From: Joostella atrarenae | Lineage (GTDB): Bacteria > Bacteroidota > Bacteroidia > Flavobacteriales > Flavobacteriaceae | DNA: 64,000 nucleotides | Direction of reading: 5' to 3' | Assembly (NCBI RefSeq): GCF_021764745.1 | Contig: NZ_JAETXX010000002.1 | Coordinates: 62,001 to 126,000, forward strand | Shown here: one piece after another, positions 1 through 6,414 of the stretch | Layout: each line of letters begins with the position of its first letter | Position numbering within the stretch: position 1 is the stretch's first letter | Position numbers and translations under genes: made by a program | The notes under the pieces: model-generated | The model's database searches: none | Seen by the model: only the letters and a program-made list of their open reading frames with translations | What the model was told of the DNA's origin: nothing

Positions 1-888
1 GTTGAAGGAAAAGAAACGGAAGAGGAGTTTGATGCTGTAGTTGCTAGAACTTTAAAATTAATAGATTTTGTAAAGGAAAAAGAAGCTATCCCTTTTGCAG
101 TTTTTAAACCAACAGCATTGGGTCGTTTTGATCTTTATGTGAAGGTTGGAAATGGAGATACACTTACCAGTGAAGAGAAGGAAGAATGGGAGCGTGTTAT
201 ATTAAGGTTTGATACCGTATGTAAAAAAGCATATGAATTGGAAGTTTCTTTGCTTATAGACGGGGAGGAAAGTTGGATGCAGACTGCTGCTGATACTATT
301 GTGGAGCAGATGATGCGTACTTACAATAAAGAAAGAGCGGTTGTTTATAATACACTGCAATTATATAGATGGGATCGTTTAGATTATCTAAAAGGTTTAC
401 ATGAAAGAGCTAAAAAGGATGGCTTTATTATAGGAATGAAGTTTGTTCGTGGAGCTTATATGGAAAAGGAAAATGATCGTGCGGAAGAAAAAGGATATCC
501 AACGCCAATATGTGCTTCTAAAAAAGAAACGGATGATAATTTTAATGCTGCCGTTCGTTATATGATGGATAACCTAGATACTATGGTATTATTTTTAGGA
601 ACTCATAATGAAGACAGTACTTTGTTAGTATTGTCTATTATGGAAGAAAAAAATATAGCTAAGAATGACGATCGTGTTTGGTTTGGGCAATTATATGGAA
701 TGAGTGATCATATTAGCTATAATTTATCACATGTAAAATACAATGTAGCTAAGTATCTCCCTTTTGGGCCTGTTAGAGACGTGATGCCATACCTTATTAG
801 ACGTGCAGAAGAAAACACTTCTGTGGCTGGGCAAACAACACGCGAATTAACTTTATTATCTACAGAAAGAAAACGAAGAAAACTATAA
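1..888 (+). CDS. Proline dehydrogenase, 3' part (5' end outside window)
   Basis: The frame is open from the first base, so the gene starts upstream; about 295 C-terminal residues are present. The protein oxidises L-proline to pyrroline-5-carboxylate with FAD and passes electrons to the quinone pool. Visible family hallmarks are the barrel motif VRGAYMEKE (nt 445-471), the GTHNEDS strand near nt 600, and the C-terminal substrate-binding motif with paired arginines in LIRRAEENTSV (about nt 796-828). It is a stand-alone ProDH, because the frame ends just after the RR motif with no P5C dehydrogenase domain. The TTG at 118 is internal to the conserved frame and should not be taken as the start. 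It converges on the DUF4258-like gene with only 5 nt between stop codons. Confidence 0.9.
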   Translation, partial: VEGKETEEEFDAVVARTLKLIDFVKEKEAIPFAVFKPTALGRFDLYVKVGNGDTLTSEEKEEWERVILRFDTVCKKAYELEVSLLIDGEESWMQTAADTIVEQMMRTYNKERAVVYNTLQLYRWDRLDYLKGLHERAKKDGFIIGMKFVRGAYMEKENDRAEEKGYPTPICASKKETDDNFNAAVRYMMDNLDTMVLFLGTHNEDSTLLVLSIMEEKNIAKNDDRVWFGQLYGMSDHISYNLSHVKYNVAKYLPFGPVRDVMPYLIRRAEENTSVAGQTTRELTLLSTERKRRKL

Positions 889-893
889 GAAGC

Positions 894-1295
894 TTATTCT
901 ATAGTTTCCTTTTTGATATCAAGAATATCAGCAACAAATTTACAATTCTTTACAACGAGCTCTACGGGCTCGTTGTTTATTTTACCGTTTATGTAATAAG
1001 TGCTACATTTATCTTCCGATGATGTTTGACTACGAGCAATATCGCTTTTATCAAAATTAACATCACCATAAGTTAATACGGAATCTATCTGTTCTTCAGT
1101 GATAGTTTTATTGTCTAATAACTGCTGCATATTAGGAGCAAAATTGATTTTCTCTTGTGTTCTTATGGATTTTAGTGTTCTGCAATTTGGAAGATAACAG
1201 AATTCTGCTCTTTTCTCTTTGAAAAAATAAGCAAGGAAAATCAGTCCTAGAGCAAGACCGATAAAAAAGAAACCGAATCTTTTTATTAGTGGCAT
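894..1295 (-). CDS. Membrane-anchored DUF4258-like protein
   Basis: This 133-residue protein has one N-terminal hydrophobic segment (about residues 6-25), so it is probably anchored in the inner membrane with the rest outside the cytoplasm. The C-terminal half (ITEEQIDSVLTYGDV... to VKNCKFVADILDI) resembles the small DUF4258 fold, which some annotate as similar to RelE-type toxins, though no toxin role is implied here. It lies 5 nt downstream of alanine dehydrogenase on the same strand and is probably co-transcribed; I recall this pairing from other Flavobacteriia. Function is unknown. The family call is from memory of the motif. Confidence 0.6.
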   Translation of the reverse strand: MPLIKRFGFFFIGLALGLIFLAYFFKEKRAEFCYLPNCRTLKSIRTQEKINFAPNMQQLLDNKTITEEQIDSVLTYGDVNFDKSDIARSQTSSEDKCSTYYINGKINNEPVELVVKNCKFVADILDIKKETIE

Positions 1296-1300
1296 AGTAT

Positions 1301-2500
1301 TTAAAATATCAATAGATTTATATCGCGGTGAGAAAGGTCAAACCATTCTGCAACCGATTTGCTTGTTAAAATTCCGTGGTAAAAATAAAGTCCATTTCTC
1401 AGTCCTTTATCAAATCTTAGAGATTGTTCTAATCCGCCATCTTCACCAATTTTTAATAGATAAGGAGTAAAGATATTACTTAGAGAAACCGAAGCTGTTC
1501 TAGCATATCTTGCAGGAATATTTGGTACAGAGTAATGAATAACACCGTGTTTTGTAAATGTTGGTTTATCGTGTGAAGTTACCTCACTAGTTTCTATACA
1601 TCCGCCCATATCGATACTTACATCAATAATTACAGCTCCTTTTTTCATGTTTTCAACCATGGTTTCAGAAACAACAACAGGAGCTCTATCAATACCTCTT
1701 ACTGCGCCTATAAGAACATCACAACGCTTTAATGCTTTTAATAAATTTTTAGGCTGTAGGGTAGAGGTGTATAACATCCGACCGAGATTATTCTGGATAC
1801 ATCTTAACCTAGTTATGGAGTTGTCGAATATTTTAACGCTAGCTCCAAGTCCAATTGCGGATCTAGCAGCAAATTCACCCACGGTACCAGCACCAATGAT
1901 AACGACGTCAACAGGAGGTACTCCAGTAATATTTCCAAACATTAATCCGTTACCGCTATTCGCATTTGTCATGAGTTCTGCTGCTATTAGGACAGAAGCA
2001 GTTCCGGCAATTTCACTTAATGCGCGTACAGCAGGATAGTTTCCATCATCATCTTTTATAAATTCAAAGGCTAATGCTGTAATTCGTTTATTGGCAAGGG
2101 TTTCAAAATATTTTTTACTTCTCGTTTTTATTTGTAATGCAGAAATAAGTATGGTCTGCGGATTAATTAGTTCTAATTCAGAAAGTGATGGTGGCTCTAC
2201 TTTAAGAATGATAGGGCAGGAAAATACTTTTTTAGTATCAGTAGTAATCTCTGCACCAGCTTCACTGTATTCTTTATCAGAATAATTGGCATGGAAGCCT
2301 GCTTTAGACTCTATAATCACACGATGTCCATGTGATGTTAATGCATTTATAGCGTCGGGAGTTAAGCAAACTCTATTTTCTTGATAGGAAACTTCTTTGG
2401 GGATCCCAATAAATAATTCCCCTTTTTGCTTTAGCAATTCTAGGGTCTCCTCTTGAGGAATAAGTTCCTGTTTTGTAAACGGAGTATTAGGATATGACAT
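1301..2500 (-). CDS. ald: Alanine dehydrogenase
   Basis: A 399-residue NAD-dependent dehydrogenase interconverting L-alanine and pyruvate plus ammonia. The N-terminal catalytic half opens with GIPKEVSYQENRVCLTP (about residues 32-48), the signature of the alanine dehydrogenase/transhydrogenase family, with the substrate-binding Arg and Lys region. The Rossmann nucleotide loop GAGTVGEF is at residues 203-210. The later VRGIDRAPVVV and IDVSIDMGGCIETS segments match the family. The protein is slightly longer than the classical Bacillus enzyme (about 370), as is usual in this phylum. The first ATG, at 2500, gives a plausible 30-residue lead before the GIPKE motif. It is upstream of, and probably co-transcribed with, the DUF4258-like gene. 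Confidence 0.9.
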   Translation of the reverse strand: MSYPNTPFTKQELIPQEETLELLKQKGELFIGIPKEVSYQENRVCLTPDAINALTSHGHRVIIESKAGFHANYSDKEYSEAGAEITTDTKKVFSCPIILKVEPPSLSELELINPQTILISALQIKTRSKKYFETLANKRITALAFEFIKDDDGNYPAVRALSEIAGTASVLIAAELMTNANSGNGLMFGNITGVPPVDVVIIGAGTVGEFAARSAIGLGASVKIFDNSITRLRCIQNNLGRMLYTSTLQPKNLLKALKRCDVLIGAVRGIDRAPVVVSETMVENMKKGAVIIDVSIDMGGCIETSEVTSHDKPTFTKHGVIHYSVPNIPARYARTASVSLSNIFTPYLLKIGEDGGLEQSLRFDKGLRNGLYFYHGILTSKSVAEWFDLSHRDINLLIF

Positions 2501-2542
2501 GGTATTTTCTTAAAAACTCAAAGGTAGTTAAACTTTTTAAGT

Positions 2543-3121
2543 CTAAAAGAATTTGTTGTCCTTTTCAGGGTCACTTTCTAGGTTTTCGTATTCTTTTAGC
2601 TCTTTATCTATCTTATCTAGATCTATTCCATGGACAACTTTATCAAATAATTTTAATCTGATAAGGTATACTACGGGAATAACAATCATCATTACTGGAA
2701 TAATATAGTATATTTCAAACTCATCTATATATTCAATGTCATCATTTAAAGAGCTTACCAGTTGAAAGATATACATACTGATAGGGATTAGAATAACGTG
2801 ATACCACCAATGTTTACAGGTGAAAAACCATATAATTAAGAGTAGTAATGGAACAAACTTATTCATGAAGTTCCATGCTGCCATATATAATGAAGAGTAA
2901 TAAGAGGTTTTGAAGGTAACAAAAAAGGTTTCCCAAGTCTGTTCTTGTGGAAAGCTTTCGTATAGGTAAAAGATATAAGGAGATATAGCTATAATAAAAG
3001 CCATGACTGAACCTAAGGCTAGTACTCTAGCTTTATTGCTTTTTTCTAGCTCAAAGGAGTTTTTACTCTTTTTTTTCAAAATTATAAGATTTGGATCTAA
3101 ACACAAATTAAGCGAATCCAA
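2543..3121 (-). CDS. Four-helix membrane protein with HWW motif, single-module paralog
   Basis: I do not recognise this 192-residue family. Four hydrophobic segments are visible (about residues 33-54, 84-100, 107-122 and 138-154), with an acidic, charged C-terminus. Two short motifs, TSYYSS (72-77) and IWFFTCKHWW (97-106), recur in both halves of the 410-residue protein at 4560-5792, so the two genes share one membrane module. The gene lies 52 nt downstream of the last of four tandem lipoprotein genes on the same strand and could be co-transcribed with them. The ATG at 3121 is the only reasonable start. No function is proposed. Confidence 0.7.
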   Translation of the reverse strand: MDSLNLCLDPNLIILKKKSKNSFELEKSNKARVLALGSVMAFIIAISPYIFYLYESFPQEQTWETFFVTFKTSYYSSLYMAAWNFMNKFVPLLLLIIWFFTCKHWWYHVILIPISMYIFQLVSSLNDDIEYIDEFEIYYIIPVMMIVIPVVYLIRLKLFDKVVHGIDLDKIDKELKEYENLESDPEKDNKFF

Positions 3122-3173
3122 AAAACATAAACAAATATTTAATTACTTTATGGAATCTTATTTAAGTGAAGAG

Positions 3174-3329
3174 TTACCCGTTAGAAGGCATTTCTATATT
3201 AGCTTTTTTAACTCCTTGATTATAATACATACCATCTTGATATGCAACTCTATCATTAGAGCATGAAGTTAATGATATTGAAAACAAAGTAATGACAGCT
3301 CCAGTGATAATTATTTTAGTTGAAGACAT
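3174..3329 (-). CDS. Small lipoprotein, divergent tandem copy 1
   Basis: A 51-residue ORF on the reverse strand. It has a basic N-terminus, a hydrophobic core and a lipobox ending SLTSC at residues 19-23, then only 28 residues of mature peptide ending in IEMPSNG. Against copies 2-4 the signal core and middle are diverged, but the length, the cysteine position, the SCSND start of the mature part and the last seven residues are identical. That pattern indicates selection on a real small protein rather than chance. It is the promoter-distal copy and precedes the four-helix membrane gene by 52 nt. Function unknown. Confidence 0.75.
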   Translation of the reverse strand: MSSTKIIITGAVITLFSISLTSCSNDRVAYQDGMYYNQGVKKANIEMPSNG

Positions 3330-3365
3330 GTTGGTTAATTTTGGGGTTGTTTAAGTTTATTTTAA

Positions 3366-3521
3366 TTATCCGTTAGAAGGCATTTCTATTTTAGCTTTTT
3401 CAACAGCTTGTGTGTTGTAAAGACTTTCTTGGTCAGCAACGCTATCATTTGAACAAGAAGTTAGAGAAATAGAAAGTAAAGCGATTGCAGCTATAGCGAA
3501 AGTTGTTTTTTTGAAAGACAT
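3366..3521 (-). CDS. Small lipoprotein, tandem copy 2
   Basis: A 51-residue lipoprotein precursor: a hydrophobic signal segment (FAIAAIALLSISLTSC, residues 8-23) with cysteine 23 as the lipidation site, then a short acidic mature peptide containing SVADQESLYNTQAVEKAK and ending IEMPSNG. It is almost identical at DNA level to copy 3, including the 37-nt spacer that separates the genes, so the copies arose by recent tandem duplication. Only two residues follow the cysteine before an acidic position (CSND), a pattern often seen in outer-membrane-directed or surface lipoproteins of this phylum. Function unknown. Confidence 0.8.
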   Translation of the reverse strand: MSFKKTTFAIAAIALLSISLTSCSNDSVADQESLYNTQAVEKAKIEMPSNG

Positions 3522-3558
3522 AATAGTGAGTATAAAGGGTTGTTTAAGTTTATTTTAA

Positions 3559-3714
3559 TTATCCGTTAGAAGGCATTTCTATTTTAGCTTTTTCAACAGC
3601 TTGTGTGTTGTAAAGACTTTCTTGATCAGCAACGCTATCATTTGAACAAGAAGTTAGAGAAATAGAAAGTAAAGCGATTGTAGCTATAGCGAAAGTTGTT
3701 TTTTTGAAAGACAT
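3559..3714 (-). CDS. Small lipoprotein, tandem copy 3
   Basis: This 51-residue copy differs from copy 2 at very few bases. One change replaces Ala with Thr in the hydrophobic signal core (residue 12 region). The lipobox SLTSC and the C-terminal IEMPSNG are unchanged. Start and stop are in exact 193-bp register with copies 2 and 4. The spacer to the next gene repeats the same T-rich sequence. Near-identity of copies 2 and 3 could reflect gene conversion as well as recent duplication. Function unknown. Confidence 0.8.
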   Translation of the reverse strand: MSFKKTTFAIATIALLSISLTSCSNDSVADQESLYNTQAVEKAKIEMPSNG

Positions 3715-3751
3715 AATAGTGAGTATAAAGGGTTGTTTAAGTTTATTTTAA

Positions 3752-3907
3752 TTATCCGTTAGAAGGCATTTCTATTTTAGCTTTTTCAACAGCTTGTGTG
3801 TTGTAAAGACTTTCTTGATCAGCAACGCTATCATTTGAACAAGAAGTTAGAGAAATAGAAAGTAAAGCGATTGCAGCTATAGTAAAAGTTACTTTTTTAA
3901 TAGGCAT
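3752..3907 (-). CDS. Small lipoprotein, promoter-proximal tandem copy 4
   Basis: A 51-residue copy nearest the promoter. The first residues (MPIKKVTFTI) differ from the MSFKKTTFAI of copies 2-3, while the rest, including the SLTSC lipobox and the IEMPSNG end, is the same. Divergence only at the 5' end fits a unit whose upstream flank is unique sequence. A TAnnTTTG promoter motif lies 31 nt upstream (3938-3945), giving a predicted leader of about 25 nt. Transcription from here would read all four copies and then the four-helix membrane gene. Confidence 0.8.
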   Translation of the reverse strand: MPIKKVTFTIAAIALLSISLTSCSNDSVADQESLYNTQAVEKAKIEMPSNG

Positions 3908-3937
3908 TTTAAGATAGTTTTAGGTTTTTTGATGGGT

Positions 3938-3945
3938 CAAACATA
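3938..3945 (-). promoter_or_regulatory. Candidate -7 promoter element for the lipoprotein array
   Basis: The reverse strand reads TATGTTTG, an exact match to the Bacteroidota -7 consensus TAnnTTTG, placed to start transcription about 25 nt before the first lipoprotein ATG. No clear TTG -33 box is seen at the expected distance, so confidence is limited. Confidence 0.45.
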
Positions 3946-4047
3946 CCAAAAACTTAGATGCGGAGAATAAAAACATTTGTCGTACATTAGTAAGTTTTTA
4001 ATATACAACTAGTTCTGTCTTATTTTGTAGTAAGTAAATATAGTTTT

Positions 4048-4455
4048 TTAGTTGATTACCAGCGTTCTTTCATCGTTTAAGTGTGTTTTAATATCGATGA
4101 CCGTCACTTCTTTAGGTAGAAAATCCATGATTTTATCAGGCCATTCTATAAAACACCAAGCATTACTATATATGTAGTCTTCAAATCCAATATTATGGAT
4201 TTCCTCAACATCTTCTATCCTATAAAGGTCAAAATGATAGATTGTATCATTCGTTCCTTGGTATTCATTAACTAGTGAGAAAGTAGGACTAGAAACATGG
4301 TCTTGACTTCCTAATTCCTCAACTATTTTTTTTATCAAGGTTGTTTTCCCTGCACCCATTTCACCTTTAAATAGGATTATTTTATTTTTAGCGTGTAGAA
4401 CAATCTCTTTGGCTATTTTGTCTAATTCATCAAGTGTGTATGTTCTTGTAATCAT
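4048..4455 (-). CDS. tsaE: tRNA threonylcarbamoyladenosine biosynthesis ATPase TsaE
   Basis: A 135-residue P-loop ATPase that works with TsaB, TsaC and TsaD to put the threonylcarbamoyl group on A37 of ANN-decoding tRNAs. The Walker A loop GEMGAGKTT is at residues 31-39. The family segment SSPTFSLVNEY follows, and the Walker B-like HFDLYRIED and the conserved FIEWPD near the C-terminus complete the set. Length is normal for TsaE. A reverse-strand TAAATTTG element (4472-4479) lies about 17 nt upstream of the start. It is divergent from the 410-residue membrane protein gene and close to porX, an arrangement I recall from other Flavobacteriia. Confidence 0.92.
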   Translation of the reverse strand: MITRTYTLDELDKIAKEIVLHAKNKIILFKGEMGAGKTTLIKKIVEELGSQDHVSSPTFSLVNEYQGTNDTIYHFDLYRIEDVEEIHNIGFEDYIYSNAWCFIEWPDKIMDFLPKEVTVIDIKTHLNDERTLVIN

Positions 4456-4471
4456 CTTTATAGTCTTTAAG

Positions 4472-4479
4472 CAAATTTA
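4472..4479 (-). promoter_or_regulatory. Candidate -7 element for tsaE
   Basis: The reverse strand reads TAAATTTG, matching TAnnTTTG, 17 nt before the tsaE ATG. No convincing -33 TTG is present. Confidence 0.4.
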
Positions 4480-4530
4480 GTAATACTTTATATTTAATTC
4501 CTTTTTCTATACCTTAGAAATTATATTGAT

Positions 4531-4538
4531 TAAATTTG
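4531..4538 (+). promoter_or_regulatory. Candidate -7 element for the two-module membrane protein
   Basis: TAAATTTG matches TAnnTTTG and lies 22 nt before the TTG start at 4560, which would give a leader of about 15 nt. Divergent to the tsaE element, so the 104-nt intergenic region appears to hold back-to-back promoters. No -33 TTG seen. Confidence 0.4.
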
Positions 4539-4559
4539 AACTTAAATAAAATATAAAAA

Positions 4560-5792
4560 TTGAATTTAAAACGCAGAAGAAGGGTAAGCTATGATATGCT
4601 AATTGTAGTTATTATTGTAGTATCATCTTTTATGGTTTATGCACATGTTTTATGTCCTGTGGATGATAATTGGGTAACTAGCCTATTTAGTTTTACTACC
4701 AGTTATTACTCTACAGTGGAGATGTATTGTTTTCAGGTTTTATTGTTCTTGTGTAATACAATTTTCTTGTCAATATGGTATATTACATGTAGATATTGGT
4801 GGAAGTCTTCTGTTTTTATTCTGCTTGTGGTTGGTTTGTATAAATTATTTGTGGTTGTTTTTTCTGAAGTCCAGCTGTCAGATATAGTTAATAAGATAGT
4901 CGTACTTTTCCTTACAATATTAGTGAGTTACGCTGTTTATTTAATTTCTAAAAAGGTGAATTACCCTCTTTGGAATAGGCTTAATCTAGATGCTATAGAT
5001 TCAGAAGAGATTTTAAAATATAAATTTAAGAACACGAATCATTATTCTCGCGTATTAAATAGTTTTAATGAAGAAGCTTATGTTTCTAATGTAGATGATC
5101 TTAAACAACTGGTTGCGAAAGCTGTTTTAATGTCTGAAGATGAATCAAAAGAAGAGGAGGATAAAGATACATTCTTTAAAAACCCACTAAAGAGGAGAAC
5201 TCTTGGAGGATATTTGATGTTCTTTTTAATTATATCAATTGTTTTCATTGCTAGAATTTACAAACTAACACCTAGAGATGCTACAATATGGGATTTAGGT
5301 TTTATGGAAATTGGATCATTTGAATTTCAAAGTGTTCGAATCTTTTTTTGGTTTACCTTAATAAAAGTAACCTCCTTTATTATATTAACAATATGGTTTT
5401 TGAGTAGTAGGTATTGGTGGAAGTATTTTTTATTGATTCCATTAACAATAGTAAGCTACCAAATTATAGCTGTGTTTAACGTAAACGAAAAGTTTGTTCA
5501 TGAGAATGAAGTATGGCAAGCTTTTCCAGTATTAATACCTTTGATGTTATTTTTAGTATTCCTTTCTTTTAAGCTGAATAATTTCACTAAAGTAGAGAAG
5601 TTGAAAAATAAGATTAAAGCAGAAACCTTTAAGGTGATATCTTTTTTAGCTAAAGATGAAGAGAGTTGTTCTGAAGATAAATTGGCACTAGCAGCTTTAA
5701 TTGCAGATAAAGATTCATATGAACCAACAGAGTATTTAAAAAAGTTAGAAGAACTGAATGATAAATTAAAAGCAAAAAAAAGCATCCAATAG
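4560..5792 (+). CDS. Two-module membrane protein with duplicated four-helix HWW-type domain
   Basis: I do not recognise this 410-residue family. It contains the membrane module of the 2543-3121 protein twice. Module one has SYY at 48-50 and IWYITCRYWWK at 72-82; module two has IWFLSSRYWWK at 268-278. Each is followed by two further hydrophobic segments and a charged cytoplasmic-looking stretch (LNLDAID in module one, mirroring IDLDKID in the single-module protein). An acidic linker (about 170-195) joins them. The TTG start at 4560 supplies an MNLKRRRR positive leader before the first helix; an ATG at 4596 is an alternative that would remove it. The gene ends in its own hairpin terminator. Confidence 0.7.
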   Translation: MNLKRRRRVSYDMLIVVIIVVSSFMVYAHVLCPVDDNWVTSLFSFTTSYYSTVEMYCFQVLLFLCNTIFLSIWYITCRYWWKSSVFILLVVGLYKLFVVVFSEVQLSDIVNKIVVLFLTILVSYAVYLISKKVNYPLWNRLNLDAIDSEEILKYKFKNTNHYSRVLNSFNEEAYVSNVDDLKQLVAKAVLMSEDESKEEEDKDTFFKNPLKRRTLGGYLMFFLIISIVFIARIYKLTPRDATIWDLGFMEIGSFEFQSVRIFFWFTLIKVTSFIILTIWFLSSRYWWKYFLLIPLTIVSYQIIAVFNVNEKFVHENEVWQAFPVLIPLMLFLVFLSFKLNNFTKVEKLKNKIKAETFKVISFLAKDEESCSEDKLALAALIADKDSYEPTEYLKKLEELNDKLKAKKSIQ

Positions 5793-5810
5793 TTAAAAGG
5801 ATGCTTTTAA
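5778..5810 (+). terminator. Terminator overlapping the end of the membrane protein gene
   Basis: AAAAGCATCC (5778-5787) pairs with GGATGCTTTT (5799-5808), 10 bp, with an 11-nt loop that contains the stop codon; a broken T-tract follows. Confidence 0.6.
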
Positions 5811-5834
5811 GTTTTAAACACTAAAGAAATTAGC

Positions 5835-6218
5835 TTAGCTAATTTCTTTTTTAGTAGTGCTAATTTCAGTTTTAATCTTGTCCATCAAGTTTTTCATTTC
5901 GTCTTCTTGATGTGCTTTAATTTTTTGTTCTATTATCGCTTCCACTTCTTTGTATGTAAGCTTCTTTTCTGGGTTTTGTACTTCCGAAGAACTAGAGTCG
6001 GTTCCAAACATGGTTCCGTGACCAGTAACTACCCAGTTAATGTTTACAAATGGATACTTTTCTACAATTCTTTCTAGAATATCGCTCCCTACGGATGCAT
6101 TATTCTTTTTCATACGTAGTGTGTAACCATTAGATGCGCCAATAGACATATCAAATTGTCTAGCGCTCATTCCAAGAGATTGGATAATAGAAAAAATTCT
6201 ATCAATTGCTTTTGCCAT
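5835..6218 (-). CDS. Helix-turn-helix regulator (phage-repressor-like N-terminus)
   Basis: A 127-residue protein beginning MAKAIDRIFSIIQSLGMSARQFD. The first 60 residues look like an XRE/Cro-type HTH as found in Bacteroidota 'transcriptional regulator' proteins: Q-x-x-G-M-S-A-R-Q-F-D, then a turn with IGASNGYTLRMKK, then the NINWVVTGHGTMFG segment typical of that group. The C-terminal third is charged and probably coiled-coil. I place the start at the ATG at 6218, not the upstream one at 6326: a good promoter (TTG, 21 nt, TATTTTTG) occupies 6242-6273, inside the longer frame. A 14-bp palindrome lies further upstream and may be an operator. Confidence 0.7.
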   Translation of the reverse strand: MAKAIDRIFSIIQSLGMSARQFDMSIGASNGYTLRMKKNNASVGSDILERIVEKYPFVNINWVVTGHGTMFGTDSSSSEVQNPEKKLTYKEVEAIIEQKIKAHQEDEMKNLMDKIKTEISTTKKEIS

Positions 6219-6241
6219 TGTTTTAATTTTGAGGGTTTGGC

Positions 6242-6273
6242 CAAAAATAGAAAAAAAACTATGTTCGATGCAA
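6242..6273 (-). promoter_or_regulatory. Promoter of the HTH regulator
   Basis: On the reverse strand, TTG (6271-6273) is followed by 21 nt and then TATTTTTG (6242-6249). Both elements and the spacing fit the Bacteroidota consensus TTG-N17-23-TAnnTTTG. The predicted start is about 17 nt before the ATG at 6218. Confidence 0.6.
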
Positions 6274-6320
6274 GTTTTTTCTTTTTTTTGCATAATATTA
6301 ACACTATACGATATCAAAAC

Positions 6321-6334
6321 CACCAAATTTGGTG
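6321..6334. promoter_or_regulatory. Perfect 14-bp palindrome upstream of the HTH gene, possible operator
   Basis: CACCAAATTTGGTG is a perfect inverted repeat with no loop, about 48 bp upstream of the -33 box of the HTH gene. Its symmetry suits a dimeric repressor, and autoregulation is common for such regulators. The link is inferred from position only. Confidence 0.35.
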
Positions 6335-6414
6335 TAGTCTAAGATGTATGGTTTTCTACAAAAAATAGTATAAATGCATTATTTGCGCTATAAAACTTCC
6401 CTTAATTGGCTTTT

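Larger units (their letters stand above)
3344..3907 (-). repeat. 193-bp tandem repeat carrying the lipoprotein genes
   Basis: Three units in exact 193-bp register begin at 3344, 3537 and 3730 (each opens GGGTTGTTTAAG on the + strand). Each carries one 51-codon gene plus its spacer. Units two and three are nearly identical over their length. A fourth, older copy lies at 3174-3329 and has kept the gene but not the spacer. The repeats are coding and are not CRISPR spacers. Confidence 0.9.

Noticed and set aside
3003-3266. Forward-strand 87-codon frame
   Set aside because: It runs antisense across the start of the four-helix gene and over lipoprotein copy 1, with no family motif.
3344-3907. Tandem repeat considered as a CRISPR array
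   Set aside because: Units are 193 bp and nearly identical throughout, with no variable spacers and intact 51-codon ORFs in each; they are duplicated genes.
6219-6326. Longer N-terminus for the HTH regulator
   Set aside because: The extra 36 codons overlap a well-formed promoter and show no conserved sequence, so the ATG at 6218 is preferred.
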